A stretch of 64,000 bases of DNA. It comes from Paenirhizobium selenitireducens ATCC BAA-1503. GTDB lineage: Bacteria > Pseudomonadota > Alphaproteobacteria > Rhizobiales > Rhizobiaceae. Where the stretch lies: contig NZ_JAEG01000016.1 in the NCBI RefSeq assembly GCF_000518785.1, forward strand, positions 61,288 to 125,287. Direction: 5' to 3'. The position numbers and the translations under genes were made by a program. This document shows positions 9,469 through 17,113 of the stretch, piece after piece. Numbering within the stretch: position 1 is the first letter of the stretch; every line of letters begins with the position of its first letter. The notes under the pieces are model-generated. The model saw only the letters and a program-made list of their open reading frames with translations, did not search any database and was not told the origin of the DNA.

Positions 9469-9495
9469 AAGGGCGCCGGCTGCGCCGGCGCCCTT
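9469..9495 (-). terminator. Strong GC hairpin after the flavin monooxygenase gene
   Basis: Perfect 12-bp stem (AAGGGCGCCGGC at 9469-9480, reverse complement at 9484-9495) with a 3-base loop. It begins just 8 bases past the stop of the minus-strand monooxygenase gene, so it most likely ends that transcript. The T-run is weak. Confidence 0.6.
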
Positions 9496-9502
9496 ATGGG
9501 CT

Positions 9503-11305
9503 TTACGACAGGTGGTGAGGTTTGGTCAGTCCGTAGACAGGTGTGTCAATGCCAACCTGGCGGGCTTTCAGCTGAAGCGACAGATACTGCGAATAGTGGC
9601 GCGACTGGTGCAGGTTGCCGCCGTGGAACCACAGGGCTTCCTGTTGCGTCGGTTTCCACATGTTGCGCTGTTCGCCCTCCCAGGGGCCCGGGTCCTTGGT
9701 CGTGTTGGAGCCGAGACCCCAGCATTTTCCGACCTTGTCGGCCACTTCTCGCGAGATGAGATCGGCCGCCCAGCCGTTCATCGAGCCGTAGCCGGTGGCG
9801 TAGACCACGAGATCGGCGGGCAGTTCCGTGCCGTCCTTCAGCACCACGGCGTTTTCCGTCAAATGCGAGACGTCGACGCCGGATTTCAGCTTGATCGAAC
9901 CGTCGATGACCAGGTCGCAGGCCCCGACATCGATGTAATAACCCGAACCGCGGCGCAGATATTTCATGAAGAGACCGGAATCGTCGTCGCCGAAATCCAG
10001 CATGAAGCCGGCCTTTTCGAGCGCTGAATAGAAGTCCGCGTCCTTTTCACGGATCTTGTCGTAAATCGGGATCTGAAACTCGTGCATGATCCGGTAGGGC
10101 AGGGAGGCGAAGATCAGATCGGCCTTGCGCGTCGTCATGCCGCCCTGGACTGCCCGCTCGGAATAGAGATCGCCGAGGCCGATCTCCATCAGCGAATCCG
10201 ACTTGACGATATGGGTGGAGGAGCGCTGCAGCATGGTGACGTCGGCGCCGGCCTCCCAGAGTGCCGCGCAGATATCGTGGGCGGAGTTGTTGGAGCCGAT
10301 CACCACGACCTTTTTGCCGGCATAGGCATCCGGGCCGGGATGCTGCGAGGAATGCTGCTGCTCGCCCTTGAAGACATCCTGGCCTGCGAATTTCGGCACA
10401 TTGGCCTTGCCGGACATGCCGGTCGCCAGCACCAGTTGCTTCGGCCGCAGCACCACCTCCTTGCCGGCATGCTCGACGGTGACCGTCCATTCGCCGGTCG
10501 TCTCGTCATACTGCGCCGACTTGGCCGTGGTGGAGCCCCAATAGTTCAGCTCCATGACCTTGGTGTACATTTCCAGCCAGTCGCCGACCTTGTCCTTCGG
10601 GGTGAAGACGGGCCAGTTTTCCGGGAAGGGAATGTAGGGCAGGTGGTCGTACCAGATGGGGTCGTGCAGGCAGAGCGACTTGTAGCGCTTGCGCCAGCTG
10701 TCGCCGGGGCGCTCGTTCTTCTCGATGATGATCGTCGGCACGCCGAGCTGGCGAAGGCGCGCGCCGAGCGCGATGCCGCCCTGGCCGCCGCCGATGATGA
10801 CGACTTCGGGCTGGACCGAATAGCCCAGTTCTGCGGCCTCGATCTCGCGCTTTTCCTTCCAGGTCTTGCGATCCCGGTCATGGCCGTGTTCGGCCCCCAT
10901 CGGACGGCGAAATCCCTTGGGCTCCTCGTGGCCCTTCAGCTCCGTCATGGTGGTGAGCAGCGTCCAGATCAGGCCGTCCTTCAGGCGGATATGGCCATAG
11001 CCGCGCGCGACCCCCGTCTCGAATTCGAACCAGCCGTCGGTGACGCCGCCGGCCTCCGAGGCGGCCTCCTTCGTGTCCTGCACAAAGTTCGAGGGCCTTG
11101 CGGCGGCAAGCTGGCTGGTGAGCATGTCGCGGATCTGCTCATGGCCTTCGAGCGTCTTCAGGTTCCAGGTGAAAGTCACCAGGTCGCGCCAGTGGCAATC
11201 GGCCTGAAACAGGTTGACGGCGGCGTCGATGTCGCCGCTCGCAAGCGCTTGGCCGAGCTTTGAAAGCATCGTGTCGATCTTGGTTCCGGGGCTGATATCA
11301 AGCAT
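9503..11305 (-). CDS. Flavin-containing monooxygenase-like NAD(P)/FAD oxidoreductase with N-terminal NTF2-like domain
   Basis: 600 residues. Roughly residues 1-140 resemble a SnoaL/NTF2-like fold (SGDIDAAVNLFQADCHWRDL). The FAD-binding Rossmann motif IIGGGQGGIALGARL starts near residue 170, followed by an FMO fingerprint-like FKGEQQHSSQH and a second dinucleotide motif VVVIGSNNSAHD for NADPH. The C-terminal YATGYGSMNGW is the ATG-GY motif of flavin monooxygenases. It probably hydroxylates or Baeyer-Villiger-oxidises a small organic substrate; which one cannot be read from sequence. A GGAGGAG ribosome site precedes the ATG. It lies downstream of the butanediol-dehydrogenase-like gene on the same strand, probably in one sigma54-driven operon. 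Confidence 0.85.
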   Translation of the reverse strand: MLDISPGTKIDTMLSKLGQALASGDIDAAVNLFQADCHWRDLVTFTWNLKTLEGHEQIRDMLTSQLAAARPSNFVQDTKEAASEAGGVTDGWFEFETGVARGYGHIRLKDGLIWTLLTTMTELKGHEEPKGFRRPMGAEHGHDRDRKTWKEKREIEAAELGYSVQPEVVIIGGGQGGIALGARLRQLGVPTIIIEKNERPGDSWRKRYKSLCLHDPIWYDHLPYIPFPENWPVFTPKDKVGDWLEMYTKVMELNYWGSTTAKSAQYDETTGEWTVTVEHAGKEVVLRPKQLVLATGMSGKANVPKFAGQDVFKGEQQHSSQHPGPDAYAGKKVVVIGSNNSAHDICAALWEAGADVTMLQRSSTHIVKSDSLMEIGLGDLYSERAVQGGMTTRKADLIFASLPYRIMHEFQIPIYDKIREKDADFYSALEKAGFMLDFGDDDSGLFMKYLRRGSGYYIDVGACDLVIDGSIKLKSGVDVSHLTENAVVLKDGTELPADLVVYATGYGSMNGWAADLISREVADKVGKCWGLGSNTTKDPGPWEGEQRNMWKPTQQEALWFHGGNLHQSRHYSQYLSLQLKARQVGIDTPVYGLTKPHHLS

Positions 11306-11339
11306 TTCTTCTCCTCCATGGATGCTTGGGGGTGGTCAT

Positions 11340-11362
11340 GGAACGCCCGTATGGGGCGTTCC
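11340..11362 (-). other. Intercistronic hairpin between dehydrogenase and monooxygenase genes
   Basis: 9-bp perfect arms (GGAACGCCC / GGGCGTTCC) with a 5-base loop in the 119-bp gap between two co-directional genes. There is no T-run, so it is more likely an RNA-processing or stability element than a terminator. Confidence 0.45.
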
Positions 11363-11424
11363 GCAAAGCGTCAAAGCCTCCGCCGGCCGGGCTCCTCTCC
11401 CGGGACAGGCGTTGGCCAGGATGC

Positions 11425-12498
11425 TTATTTCGAAAGATCGATCAGGATCTTCAGATGGGTGCCGGCCGGATCGAGCAGGGCGTCGAAGCCCTCCTTCACC
11501 GCCGTGTCGAGCGTGATGCGCTTGGTGACGATCTTGGTCGCCGGCAGCAGGCCCGAGGCGATCAGACGGATGACGCGCGGCCAGTAATGCGTTGGATAGG
11601 CCCAGGAGCCCTTGACCTCGAGGTCGCGGAACGTCACCTGGAACCAATCGATCGGATTTTCGTGCGGGTGCAGCCCGGTCTGGACGACCACGCCCTGTTT
11701 GCGCACGGCATCGACGCAGGCCTTCAGCGCATGTTCGTTGCCCACGCATTCGATCGCCACGTCGCAGCCGACCTGTCCCTCCGTCTGCGAGCGGACGACA
11801 TCGCCGACATTGTCGCGCTTCGGGTTGATCGTGATGACGTCGGGCAGCACGCTTCTGGCAAGCTCGAGCCGGGCATCATTGAGATCGGAGACGAAGAGCT
11901 GGGCGGCGCCGGCCGCGCGGGCGGCGAGCAGGGTCAGCATGCCGATCGGCCCGGCGCCCGTCACCAGAACGCTGTTGCCGGCGGTGACGCCGCCGCGATC
12001 GCAGGCATAGACGGCAACGGCCGTCGGTTCGACGAGTGCGGCCTCCTCGTCGGTCATCTCGTCCGGGATTTTCTGGACATTGTATTCGTTGACAAGAGCG
12101 GCTTCCGCCATGCCGCCGCCATCCCAGCTTAGTCCGACAAGGGCCAGCTGCGTGCTCAGATGGAAAAGGCCGCGATCGGCGAAGTAGTCGCCCGATCGCG
12201 GCATGACGAGCGGCTGGATCGAGACGCGATCGCCGACAGCAACAGACGTCACGCCCTCGCCAACGGCCTCGACGACGCCGCCGAATTCATGGCCGAGGAC
12301 CTGCGGGCCATGCGCGCCGGTGAAGGGATGCGGCTCCTTGGGGATGAAGATCGGGCCGTAGCTGTATTCGTGAAGATCGGTTCCGCAGATGCCGACGAAG
12401 CGGTTGCGCACAAGAACCTGCCCCGGCCCCGGCTGCTTCGGCTCGGGGATGTCGTCGAGCCGCAGGTCCTTGGCTGCGTGAAATCTGAGTGCGCGCAT
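11425..12498 (-). CDS. Zinc-type medium-chain dehydrogenase, 2,3-butanediol dehydrogenase-like
   Basis: 357 residues. Catalytic zinc ligands are visible (GICGTD and GHEFGG), as is the NAD-binding motif [15 protein letters not shown]. The sequence GPIFIPKEPHPFTG and the order of motifs match (R,R)-butanediol dehydrogenases. The lobe that normally holds the structural zinc through four cysteines has none (VMPRSGDYFADRGLFHLS). The ATG at 12498 is used because GGAGGA lies 4 bases upstream and the sigma54 promoter at 12535-12550 would exclude the start at 12546. The promoter, the AcoR-like activator upstream and the monooxygenase downstream suggest a C4 diol/ketone or related alcohol pathway (inference). 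Confidence 0.87.
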   Translation of the reverse strand: MRALRFHAAKDLRLDDIPEPKQPGPGQVLVRNRFVGICGTDLHEYSYGPIFIPKEPHPFTGAHGPQVLGHEFGGVVEAVGEGVTSVAVGDRVSIQPLVMPRSGDYFADRGLFHLSTQLALVGLSWDGGGMAEAALVNEYNVQKIPDEMTDEEAALVEPTAVAVYACDRGGVTAGNSVLVTGAGPIGMLTLLAARAAGAAQLFVSDLNDARLELARSVLPDVITINPKRDNVGDVVRSQTEGQVGCDVAIECVGNEHALKACVDAVRKQGVVVQTGLHPHENPIDWFQVTFRDLEVKGSWAYPTHYWPRVIRLIASGLLPATKIVTKRITLDTAVKEGFDALLDPAGTHLKILIDLSK

Positions 12499-12534
12499 GT
12501 TTCCTCCATTGGCTGCTGTTGCTGCCAAGAGAGC

Positions 12535-12550
12535 AGCAACGCGCATGCCA
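12535..12550 (-). promoter_or_regulatory. Sigma54 (-24/-12) promoter of the dehydrogenase-monooxygenase operon
   Basis: On the minus strand the sequence is TGGCATGCGCGTTGCT, which fits TGGCAYG-N4-TTGCW with correct GG-GC spacing. It lies about 37 bases before the dehydrogenase start and downstream of an activator-type palindrome, in the intergenic space behind a sigma54 activator gene. Confidence 0.85.
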
Positions 12551-12613
12551 GCGGGGCGCGCCGCCGCGAAAGGTTGAAATCACTCAGCTTTCAGTGATGA
12601 CGCCGGCGTGATA

Positions 12614-12660
12614 CGCCACAGCTGTGGCGCAACAGGTGTGGCAGATGCCGCAGTGTGGCG
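12614..12660 (-). promoter_or_regulatory. Upstream activator site cluster for the AcoR-like regulator
   Basis: A perfect 16-bp palindrome CGCCACAGCTGTGGCG (12614-12629) is followed by two more TGTGGC half-sites at 12637 and 12654. The group lies about 65-110 bases upstream of the sigma54 promoter, the usual position for enhancer-binding proteins. That the neighbouring activator binds here is inference. Confidence 0.65.
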
Positions 12661-12661
12661 C

Positions 12662-14548
12662 TCAATGAGGACGGTCCAGGCGAAACCGTCTCATGCGGCG
12701 ATGCAAGGTCGTGCGATCGATGCCGAGCCGGCGAGCAGCCTCAGAGACATTGCCCTTGCAGGCGACAAGCACTGCCCTGAGGTCGGCTTCGGGGCTGTCG
12801 TCGCTGAGGATAGACGACATGCCCGACAGTTGGTCCGGCAGGTCCGCCACCTCGACCAGGCCGTCGTCACAGAGCGCTGCGGCAAAGGCGATGGCATTGT
12901 CCAGCTCGCGGATATTGCCCGGCCAGGCATAGTTGAGAACCAGCCGTCTTGCGGCGCTTGAAAGCCTGAGCGGTCGGGCCGCCGTTCCATGCTTTTCGAG
13001 TAGCCGTTCGAGCAGCCAGGGCAGGTCCTCGCGCTGGCAAAGCGGCGGCAGGGAAAGCACGGCGGCGTTCAGCCGGTAATAGAGGTCTTGGCGGAACGCG
13101 CCGGCCGCGACCATGTCGACCAGCGACCGATGCGACGCCGAAATGATACGGAAATCAACCCTGCGCGGGACCGTGCCGCCTACGGGCAGGACCTCGCCTT
13201 CGGCCAAAACCCTGAGCAAGCGACTTTGCGCAGAATAGGGCATGTCGCCGATTTCGTCGAGGAACAGCGTTCCGCCCTGCGCTTCCTCGACCAGCCCTTT
13301 CCGCCCCTTGGCGAGCGCGCCGGTAAAGGCTCCCGGCGCATGGCCGAACAATTCGCTCTCGATGAGCTGTTCGGGGATGGCCGCGCAATTGACCGCAACG
13401 AAGCGGCCGGAAAGCCCACTCACCTCGTGAACGATGCGAGCCAGATATTCCTTGCCGGTTCCGGTCTCACCCTGAAGCAGGATCGGCAGTCCGCTCGGCG
13501 CAAGCTTTGTCACCTTGCGCCTGAGGTTGTCGACTGCCGGAACGTTACCGCCCAGCCTGTTCATGGCCGGCGGTTGCCGGGACGGGCGTGCAAGCGGCAC
13601 GCCGACCGTGCGCTGCTGCGGCTCGATGGCATGGGCAAAGAGCATCGACCCGTCGCGCACGGCAATCCGCCGGTCTTGCGGCAGGCTGGCGCGGGTGAGG
13701 GAGGCGAGTTCGTCGAGGCCTGCTTCGAAAAAGTCGGTGACCAGTTGGCCGATCAGAAGTTCGGGCCTGCGCCAGTCGAGCCCGCGCGAGGCGGCAAGAA
13801 GCCGCGCGCCGCCATGGGTCATGCCGGTAATGTGGCCCCCGCCGTCGGCGGAAATCGCCGCTTCCGGGTCGACGTCGAGGAACTCCGGGGCGCCGGCAAA
13901 GCGCAGCACCAGATCGTGGCGGCTGTTCGCCATGAGGTTGGCGAGCTCGATGCGCCGCACGGTGGAAGAGACGAGATGGCGCGCCATGTTCTGGCTCGCC
14001 TTCAGGATCGGCGAGCTCAGGAGCGAGATGTCGAGGACGGCCGCCAAGGCTCCTTGCGTGTCGTAGATCGGCGCGGCGGTGCAGGAGAGCGGCGTATGGG
14101 TGATGTCGAAGTGATCGGTTTGATGGATGGTCAGCGCCTCGCCGGTGGCGATGCAGGCGCCAACGGCGCAGGTGCCGGCGCGGGGCTCGGCCCATTCGGA
14201 GCCGAGATAGAGGCCTGCCTTGCGCAGGTTGTTGTTGAAGGAGGGATCGCCCAGGAATTCGACGGTGACGCCCTGACGGTCGGAGAGCAGGAGAACGTAG
14301 TTCTGCTCGGCAACCTGGCGGTAGAGCCGCTCCAGACCTGAGCGGGCGATGTGCACGAGGTCTTCCGCCTGCTGGCGATGTTCGCGCAGCCGCGTTTGCG
14401 AGACGATGACCGCCTCGCGCGCCTTTGCCGGATCGAGCTGATAGGTCTCCAGGCATCGCCGCCAGGATTCCACGACAATGGCGTCGCGTCCCGTATTGCT
14501 TCCCCGTCCGACGCGCTCGATTTCCTTAACGTGATCCGCAAAACCCAT
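12662..14548 (-). CDS. Sigma54-dependent transcriptional activator, AcoR-like
   Basis: About 628 residues: an N-terminal sensory part with a GAF-like region (roughly 60-210, GTCAVGACIATGEALTIHQ), a central AAA+ domain with Walker A GETGTGKE, GAFTGA loop and LFLDEIGDMP, and a C-terminal Fis-type helix-turn-helix (NVSEAARRLGIDRTTLHRRM). AcoR-type regulators respond to acetoin or related alcohols and ketones. The ATG at 14548 is chosen over the TTG at 14590, though neither has a strong ribosome site. Its stop is next to the palindromic site upstream of the dehydrogenase promoter. Together they form a self-contained regulated unit. Confidence 0.88.
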   Translation of the reverse strand: MGFADHVKEIERVGRGSNTGRDAIVVESWRRCLETYQLDPAKAREAVIVSQTRLREHRQQAEDLVHIARSGLERLYRQVAEQNYVLLLSDRQGVTVEFLGDPSFNNNLRKAGLYLGSEWAEPRAGTCAVGACIATGEALTIHQTDHFDITHTPLSCTAAPIYDTQGALAAVLDISLLSSPILKASQNMARHLVSSTVRRIELANLMANSRHDLVLRFAGAPEFLDVDPEAAISADGGGHITGMTHGGARLLAASRGLDWRRPELLIGQLVTDFFEAGLDELASLTRASLPQDRRIAVRDGSMLFAHAIEPQQRTVGVPLARPSRQPPAMNRLGGNVPAVDNLRRKVTKLAPSGLPILLQGETGTGKEYLARIVHEVSGLSGRFVAVNCAAIPEQLIESELFGHAPGAFTGALAKGRKGLVEEAQGGTLFLDEIGDMPYSAQSRLLRVLAEGEVLPVGGTVPRRVDFRIISASHRSLVDMVAAGAFRQDLYYRLNAAVLSLPPLCQREDLPWLLERLLEKHGTAARPLRLSSAARRLVLNYAWPGNIRELDNAIAFAAALCDDGLVEVADLPDQLSGMSSILSDDSPEADLRAVLVACKGNVSEAARRLGIDRTTLHRRMRRFRLDRPH

Positions 14549-14751
14549 CAAATCACCGGCTCTTGAGGGCCGCCTCCCGTGATCGTCCAAGCGATCATAG
14601 CCGCAATTGCCCGGGGTGCCTAATCCTTCGGCGCATTTCGACCTTCATCCGTCACGCTTGTGAGATGCAGGCCGCCATTCGCGATGAAAAATGGGCCAGC
14701 TCGCGCGAGGGCTCTGTTGGACGAGCCCGGACCGGCCAGTATGGGAAGGCG
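14549..14751. other. Spacer upstream of the AcoR-like gene
   Basis: Should contain the promoter of the minus-strand regulator, but no clear -35/-10 or sigma54 site stands out. No gene is supported. Confidence 0.4.
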
Positions 14752-14868
14752 ATGGACGCTTTGATCCGCACCTGCGGCCCGCCGTCCTTCGTCATCGGTT
14801 CGCGTCCTTATCCCGGCGTACCGGACGAGAAAAGGCTCAAGGAAGCCATCGCGATGGCGCGGGGCTGA
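14752..14868 (+). pseudogene. C-terminal remnant of a DsbA-like thioredoxin-fold protein
   Basis: The open frame reads GPPSFVIGSRPYPGVPDEKR and continues LKEAIAMARG before the stop. This resembles the cis-Pro loop and last helix of DsbA-family oxidoreductases (typical form GTPxFVIG...PG). No CXXC domain is found upstream in any frame, so only the last ~40 residues survive. It lies at the left border of the sugar-acid island and suggests an insertion or deletion at this junction. Confidence 0.45.
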
Positions 14869-14960
14869 ACGACCGCGCCGGGCGGACCAGCGGATCGACC
14901 TTTGGCGACAGCTAACGCGTCCGCGTGTCGATCAAATGCCGCTTCTGCCGGCTTGACTCT

Positions 14961-14978
14961 GTGTTTGTAATGATAAAA
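14961..14978 (+). promoter_or_regulatory. Putative GntR operator upstream of the UxaB-like gene
   Basis: GTGTTTGTAATGATAAAA here and GTGTTCTTTATGATAAAA at 17070-17087 agree at 15 of 18 positions. Both lie 24-27 bases before the start codon of a gene in this island. A TTGACT (14953-14958) is just upstream. A shared binding site for the island's GntR regulator is the simplest reading. Confidence 0.55.
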
Positions 14979-15001
14979 AACATTCGGGAGTGGAGGACGC
15001 C

Positions 15002-16120
15002 ATGACAACCAGCCTGCCGATCACGCCCATCCTGCAATTCGGCACCAGCCGGTTCCTGCAGGCTCATGCCGACCTGTTCCTGTCCGAGGCGCTGGCGCAG
15101 GGCAGGGCGCTTGGCCCGGTCACGGTAGTGCAATCCTCGGGCGATGCCGGGCGGCGCGGGCGGTTGGCGGCGCTCGCGGCGCAGGACGGGTTCGCGGTGC
15201 GGGTGCAGGGACTGGAGGACGGGCAGACGGTGTCGTTCGAGACCCGCGTCACGTCGATCCGCCGGGCGCTGACAACGGCCGAGGATTGGTCCGAGATCTG
15301 CCGGATCGCGGCTGAAGAGGCCGAAATCGTCCTGTCGAACACCAGCGAGTCCGGCTGGACCGTGCAGCCCGCCGACAGCGGTCCGGAGTTTGACCAGGCC
15401 ATGTCTTATCCTGCCAAGCTGACCCAGCTTCTGCGCGCGCGTTTCCGCGCCGGAGGGCGCCCCGTGCAAGTGATGCCGACCGAACTGATCGCCCGCAATG
15501 GCGAGACGCTGCGCGCCCGTGTGCTGGCGCTTGCCGCGCCACTGGACCCCGGCCTTGCCGACTGGATTGGCCGCGAGGTGCGTTTCGTCAATTCCCTGGT
15601 GGACCGCATCGTTTCGGCCCCACTGGAGCCGGCGGGTGCAGTGGCCGAACCCTATGCGCTGTGGGCGATCGAGGACTGCCCGGGGTTGGTGCTGCCCTGT
15701 CGTCACCCGGCGGTGCAGGTGGTGGCCGACCTTGACCGGATCGAGAAACTCAAACTGCATATCCTCAACCTCGGCCATACCTGGCTGGTGGCCGATTGGC
15801 AGGCGCGGGGCGGGGCGGAAACCTTCGTGCGCGAGCTGATGGCCGACCCTGCGATCCGCGCCCGGCTGCTGGCGCTCTACACGCATGAGGTCCTGCCCGG
15901 CTTTGCCGCCCGGGGCTTTGCCGAGGCGCCGGCCTATGTCGCGGCTACCCTCGACCGCTTTGCCAATCCCTTTCTCGACCACAGGCTGTCCGACATCGCC
16001 CAGAACCACGCCGAAAAGGTCAGCCGCCGGATCGGAGCTTTCCTGCGCTGGTCGGGAAGCGACTGCCCGCAACTGCAGGCACTGGCAGGGCACAGCCCCC
16101 AGCCTACCCCAGGTGATTGA
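15002..16120 (+). CDS. Mannitol/altronate dehydrogenase-family protein, probable tagaturonate reductase (UxaB-like)
   Basis: 372 residues of the polyol-specific long-chain dehydrogenase family. Conserved features are the N-terminal ILQFGTSRFLQAH (cofactor loop), VLSNTSESGW, and the catalytic-region motif EKLKLHILNLGHT with its lysine, asparagine and histidine. It is shorter than E. coli UxaB or UxuB (about 480). Together with an LgoD-like dehydrogenase and altronate dehydratase in the same island, reduction of D-tagaturonate to D-altronate is the likely reaction; mannonate or another sugar acid is possible. The start at 15002 has GTGGAGG upstream. Its last 17 bases overlap the convergent GntR gene. 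Confidence 0.8.
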   Translation: MTTSLPITPILQFGTSRFLQAHADLFLSEALAQGRALGPVTVVQSSGDAGRRGRLAALAAQDGFAVRVQGLEDGQTVSFETRVTSIRRALTTAEDWSEICRIAAEEAEIVLSNTSESGWTVQPADSGPEFDQAMSYPAKLTQLLRARFRAGGRPVQVMPTELIARNGETLRARVLALAAPLDPGLADWIGREVRFVNSLVDRIVSAPLEPAGAVAEPYALWAIEDCPGLVLPCRHPAVQVVADLDRIEKLKLHILNLGHTWLVADWQARGGAETFVRELMADPAIRARLLALYTHEVLPGFAARGFAEAPAYVAATLDRFANPFLDHRLSDIAQNHAEKVSRRIGAFLRWSGSDCPQLQALAGHSPQPTPGD

Positions 16121-17006
16121 CCCGCAGCGAGGCGAGCAGGGTTTCCTTCGAGGTCGCCAGATGGGCCTGGACCGCTGCCTGCGCGGCGTCGGCATCGCGT
16201 GAGCGCATCGCTGCGATGATGCGGAGATGCTCGTTTACGGCGGCCTTGTTGCGGTCGCGCTCACGCTGTTTATCCCATTGATAGTGATAGTGAAAAATCA
16301 GCGAGATAACCTTTTGGAAGTCGGCCACGAAACGGTTTTTCACCACGGCGTTGATGGTGGCGTGGAACTTTTCGTCCAGGCGTGAGAAGTCGCGGAAGTC
16401 CGTGTCGATGCGGTCCAGGAGCTGCAGGTGCTCGCTCTCCAGCGCGTCAAGGGCGGCCCAGACGGGGTGGGTTTCGGGTAAGGCGCTGACGGTGCGGGCG
16501 GCATTGACCTCAAGCAGGGTGCGGAACTCGGACAGTTCCACCGCATAGTCGCCGGTGAAGCCCAGAAGCCGCCAGCCGCCGCGCGGGCGCCGCTCGACCA
16601 GGCCGAAATGATCCAGGCTGGCGAGAAATTCCTGCAACAGATGGGGCGGAACCGAGAACTGCTTGGCCAATTGCGCCACGTTCAGCGGTGTGCCGGCGGG
16701 AACGTCAAAGCGCAGCACCCAGTCCAGAAACCGCCCCTCCAGCTCTCGCAACGAGATGTATTCCTCGCGCTCGGGGAGGCGGTCGGCCTCGGTCGTGGCC
16801 CGCAACAGCGATTTTTCGCGCCCGTCCAGCCCGATGATTCCTTCTTCGGCCAGCCGTTTCAGCACGCCGCGCACCACGGTTCGGCTGACCTTCAGCGCCT
16901 TGGCCAGCTTCAGCTCGGACGGCAGCGGCTCGCCGGGGGACTGACCGGCCAGTTGATCCACCGTCTGATTATAGGCAGCGCGAAATCGGACATCGGTGCG
17001 GGCCAT
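16104..17006 (-). CDS. GntR/FadR-family regulator with two tandem winged-helix segments and FCD domain
   Basis: 300 residues. Residues 1-65 form a GntR winged helix (LPSELKLAKALKVSRTVVRG). Residues about 85-150 look like a second winged helix (LNVAQLAKQFSVPPHLLQEF). The rest is an FCD ligand-binding domain (LSEFRTLLEVNAARTV, DEKFHATINAV). Such regulators usually repress sugar-acid operons and release DNA on binding a pathway sugar acid. It is divergent from the lgoD-like gene, and an inverted repeat lies in the shared 107-bp gap. It probably controls the whole 15002-23988 island and itself. Confidence 0.87.
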   Translation of the reverse strand: MARTDVRFRAAYNQTVDQLAGQSPGEPLPSELKLAKALKVSRTVVRGVLKRLAEEGIIGLDGREKSLLRATTEADRLPEREEYISLRELEGRFLDWVLRFDVPAGTPLNVAQLAKQFSVPPHLLQEFLASLDHFGLVERRPRGGWRLLGFTGDYAVELSEFRTLLEVNAARTVSALPETHPVWAALDALESEHLQLLDRIDTDFRDFSRLDEKFHATINAVVKNRFVADFQKVISLIFHYHYQWDKQRERDRNKAAVNEHLRIIAAMRSRDADAAQAAVQAHLATSKETLLASLRVNHLG

Positions 17007-17020
17007 GGCGTCCTGTTCTT

Positions 17021-17043
17021 TTGTTTTAATCTATTAAAAACAA
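17021..17043. promoter_or_regulatory. Inverted repeat in the divergent GntR promoter
   Basis: TTGTTTTAATCTATTAAAA continues into ACAA; left arm TTGTTTTAAT matches the inverse of ATTAAAAACAA with one extra base. It is AT-rich against a GC-rich background and lies 15 bases before the gntR start, a position suited to autoregulation. Confidence 0.5.
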
Positions 17044-17069
17044 TTTACATGTCGCGCATCCGCCGTCTA

Positions 17070-17087
17070 GTGTTCTTTATGATAAAA
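17070..17087 (+). promoter_or_regulatory. Second copy of the putative GntR operator, before the lgoD-like gene
   Basis: GTGTTCTTTATGATAAAA, matching the site before the UxaB-like gene at 14961 in 15 of 18 positions and placed 26 bases upstream of the ATG at 17114. Two independent occurrences at comparable distances make chance less likely. Confidence 0.55.
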
Positions 17088-17113
17088 GTCCAAAGGCGAG
17101 GGGAGGCGCTGGA

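Noticed and set aside
9277..9759. Plus-strand frame with a signal-peptide-like stretch (FAFLAFAFPASAQVD)
   Set aside because: It runs through a terminator hairpin and into the antisense of the monooxygenase gene, and no conserved protein follows.
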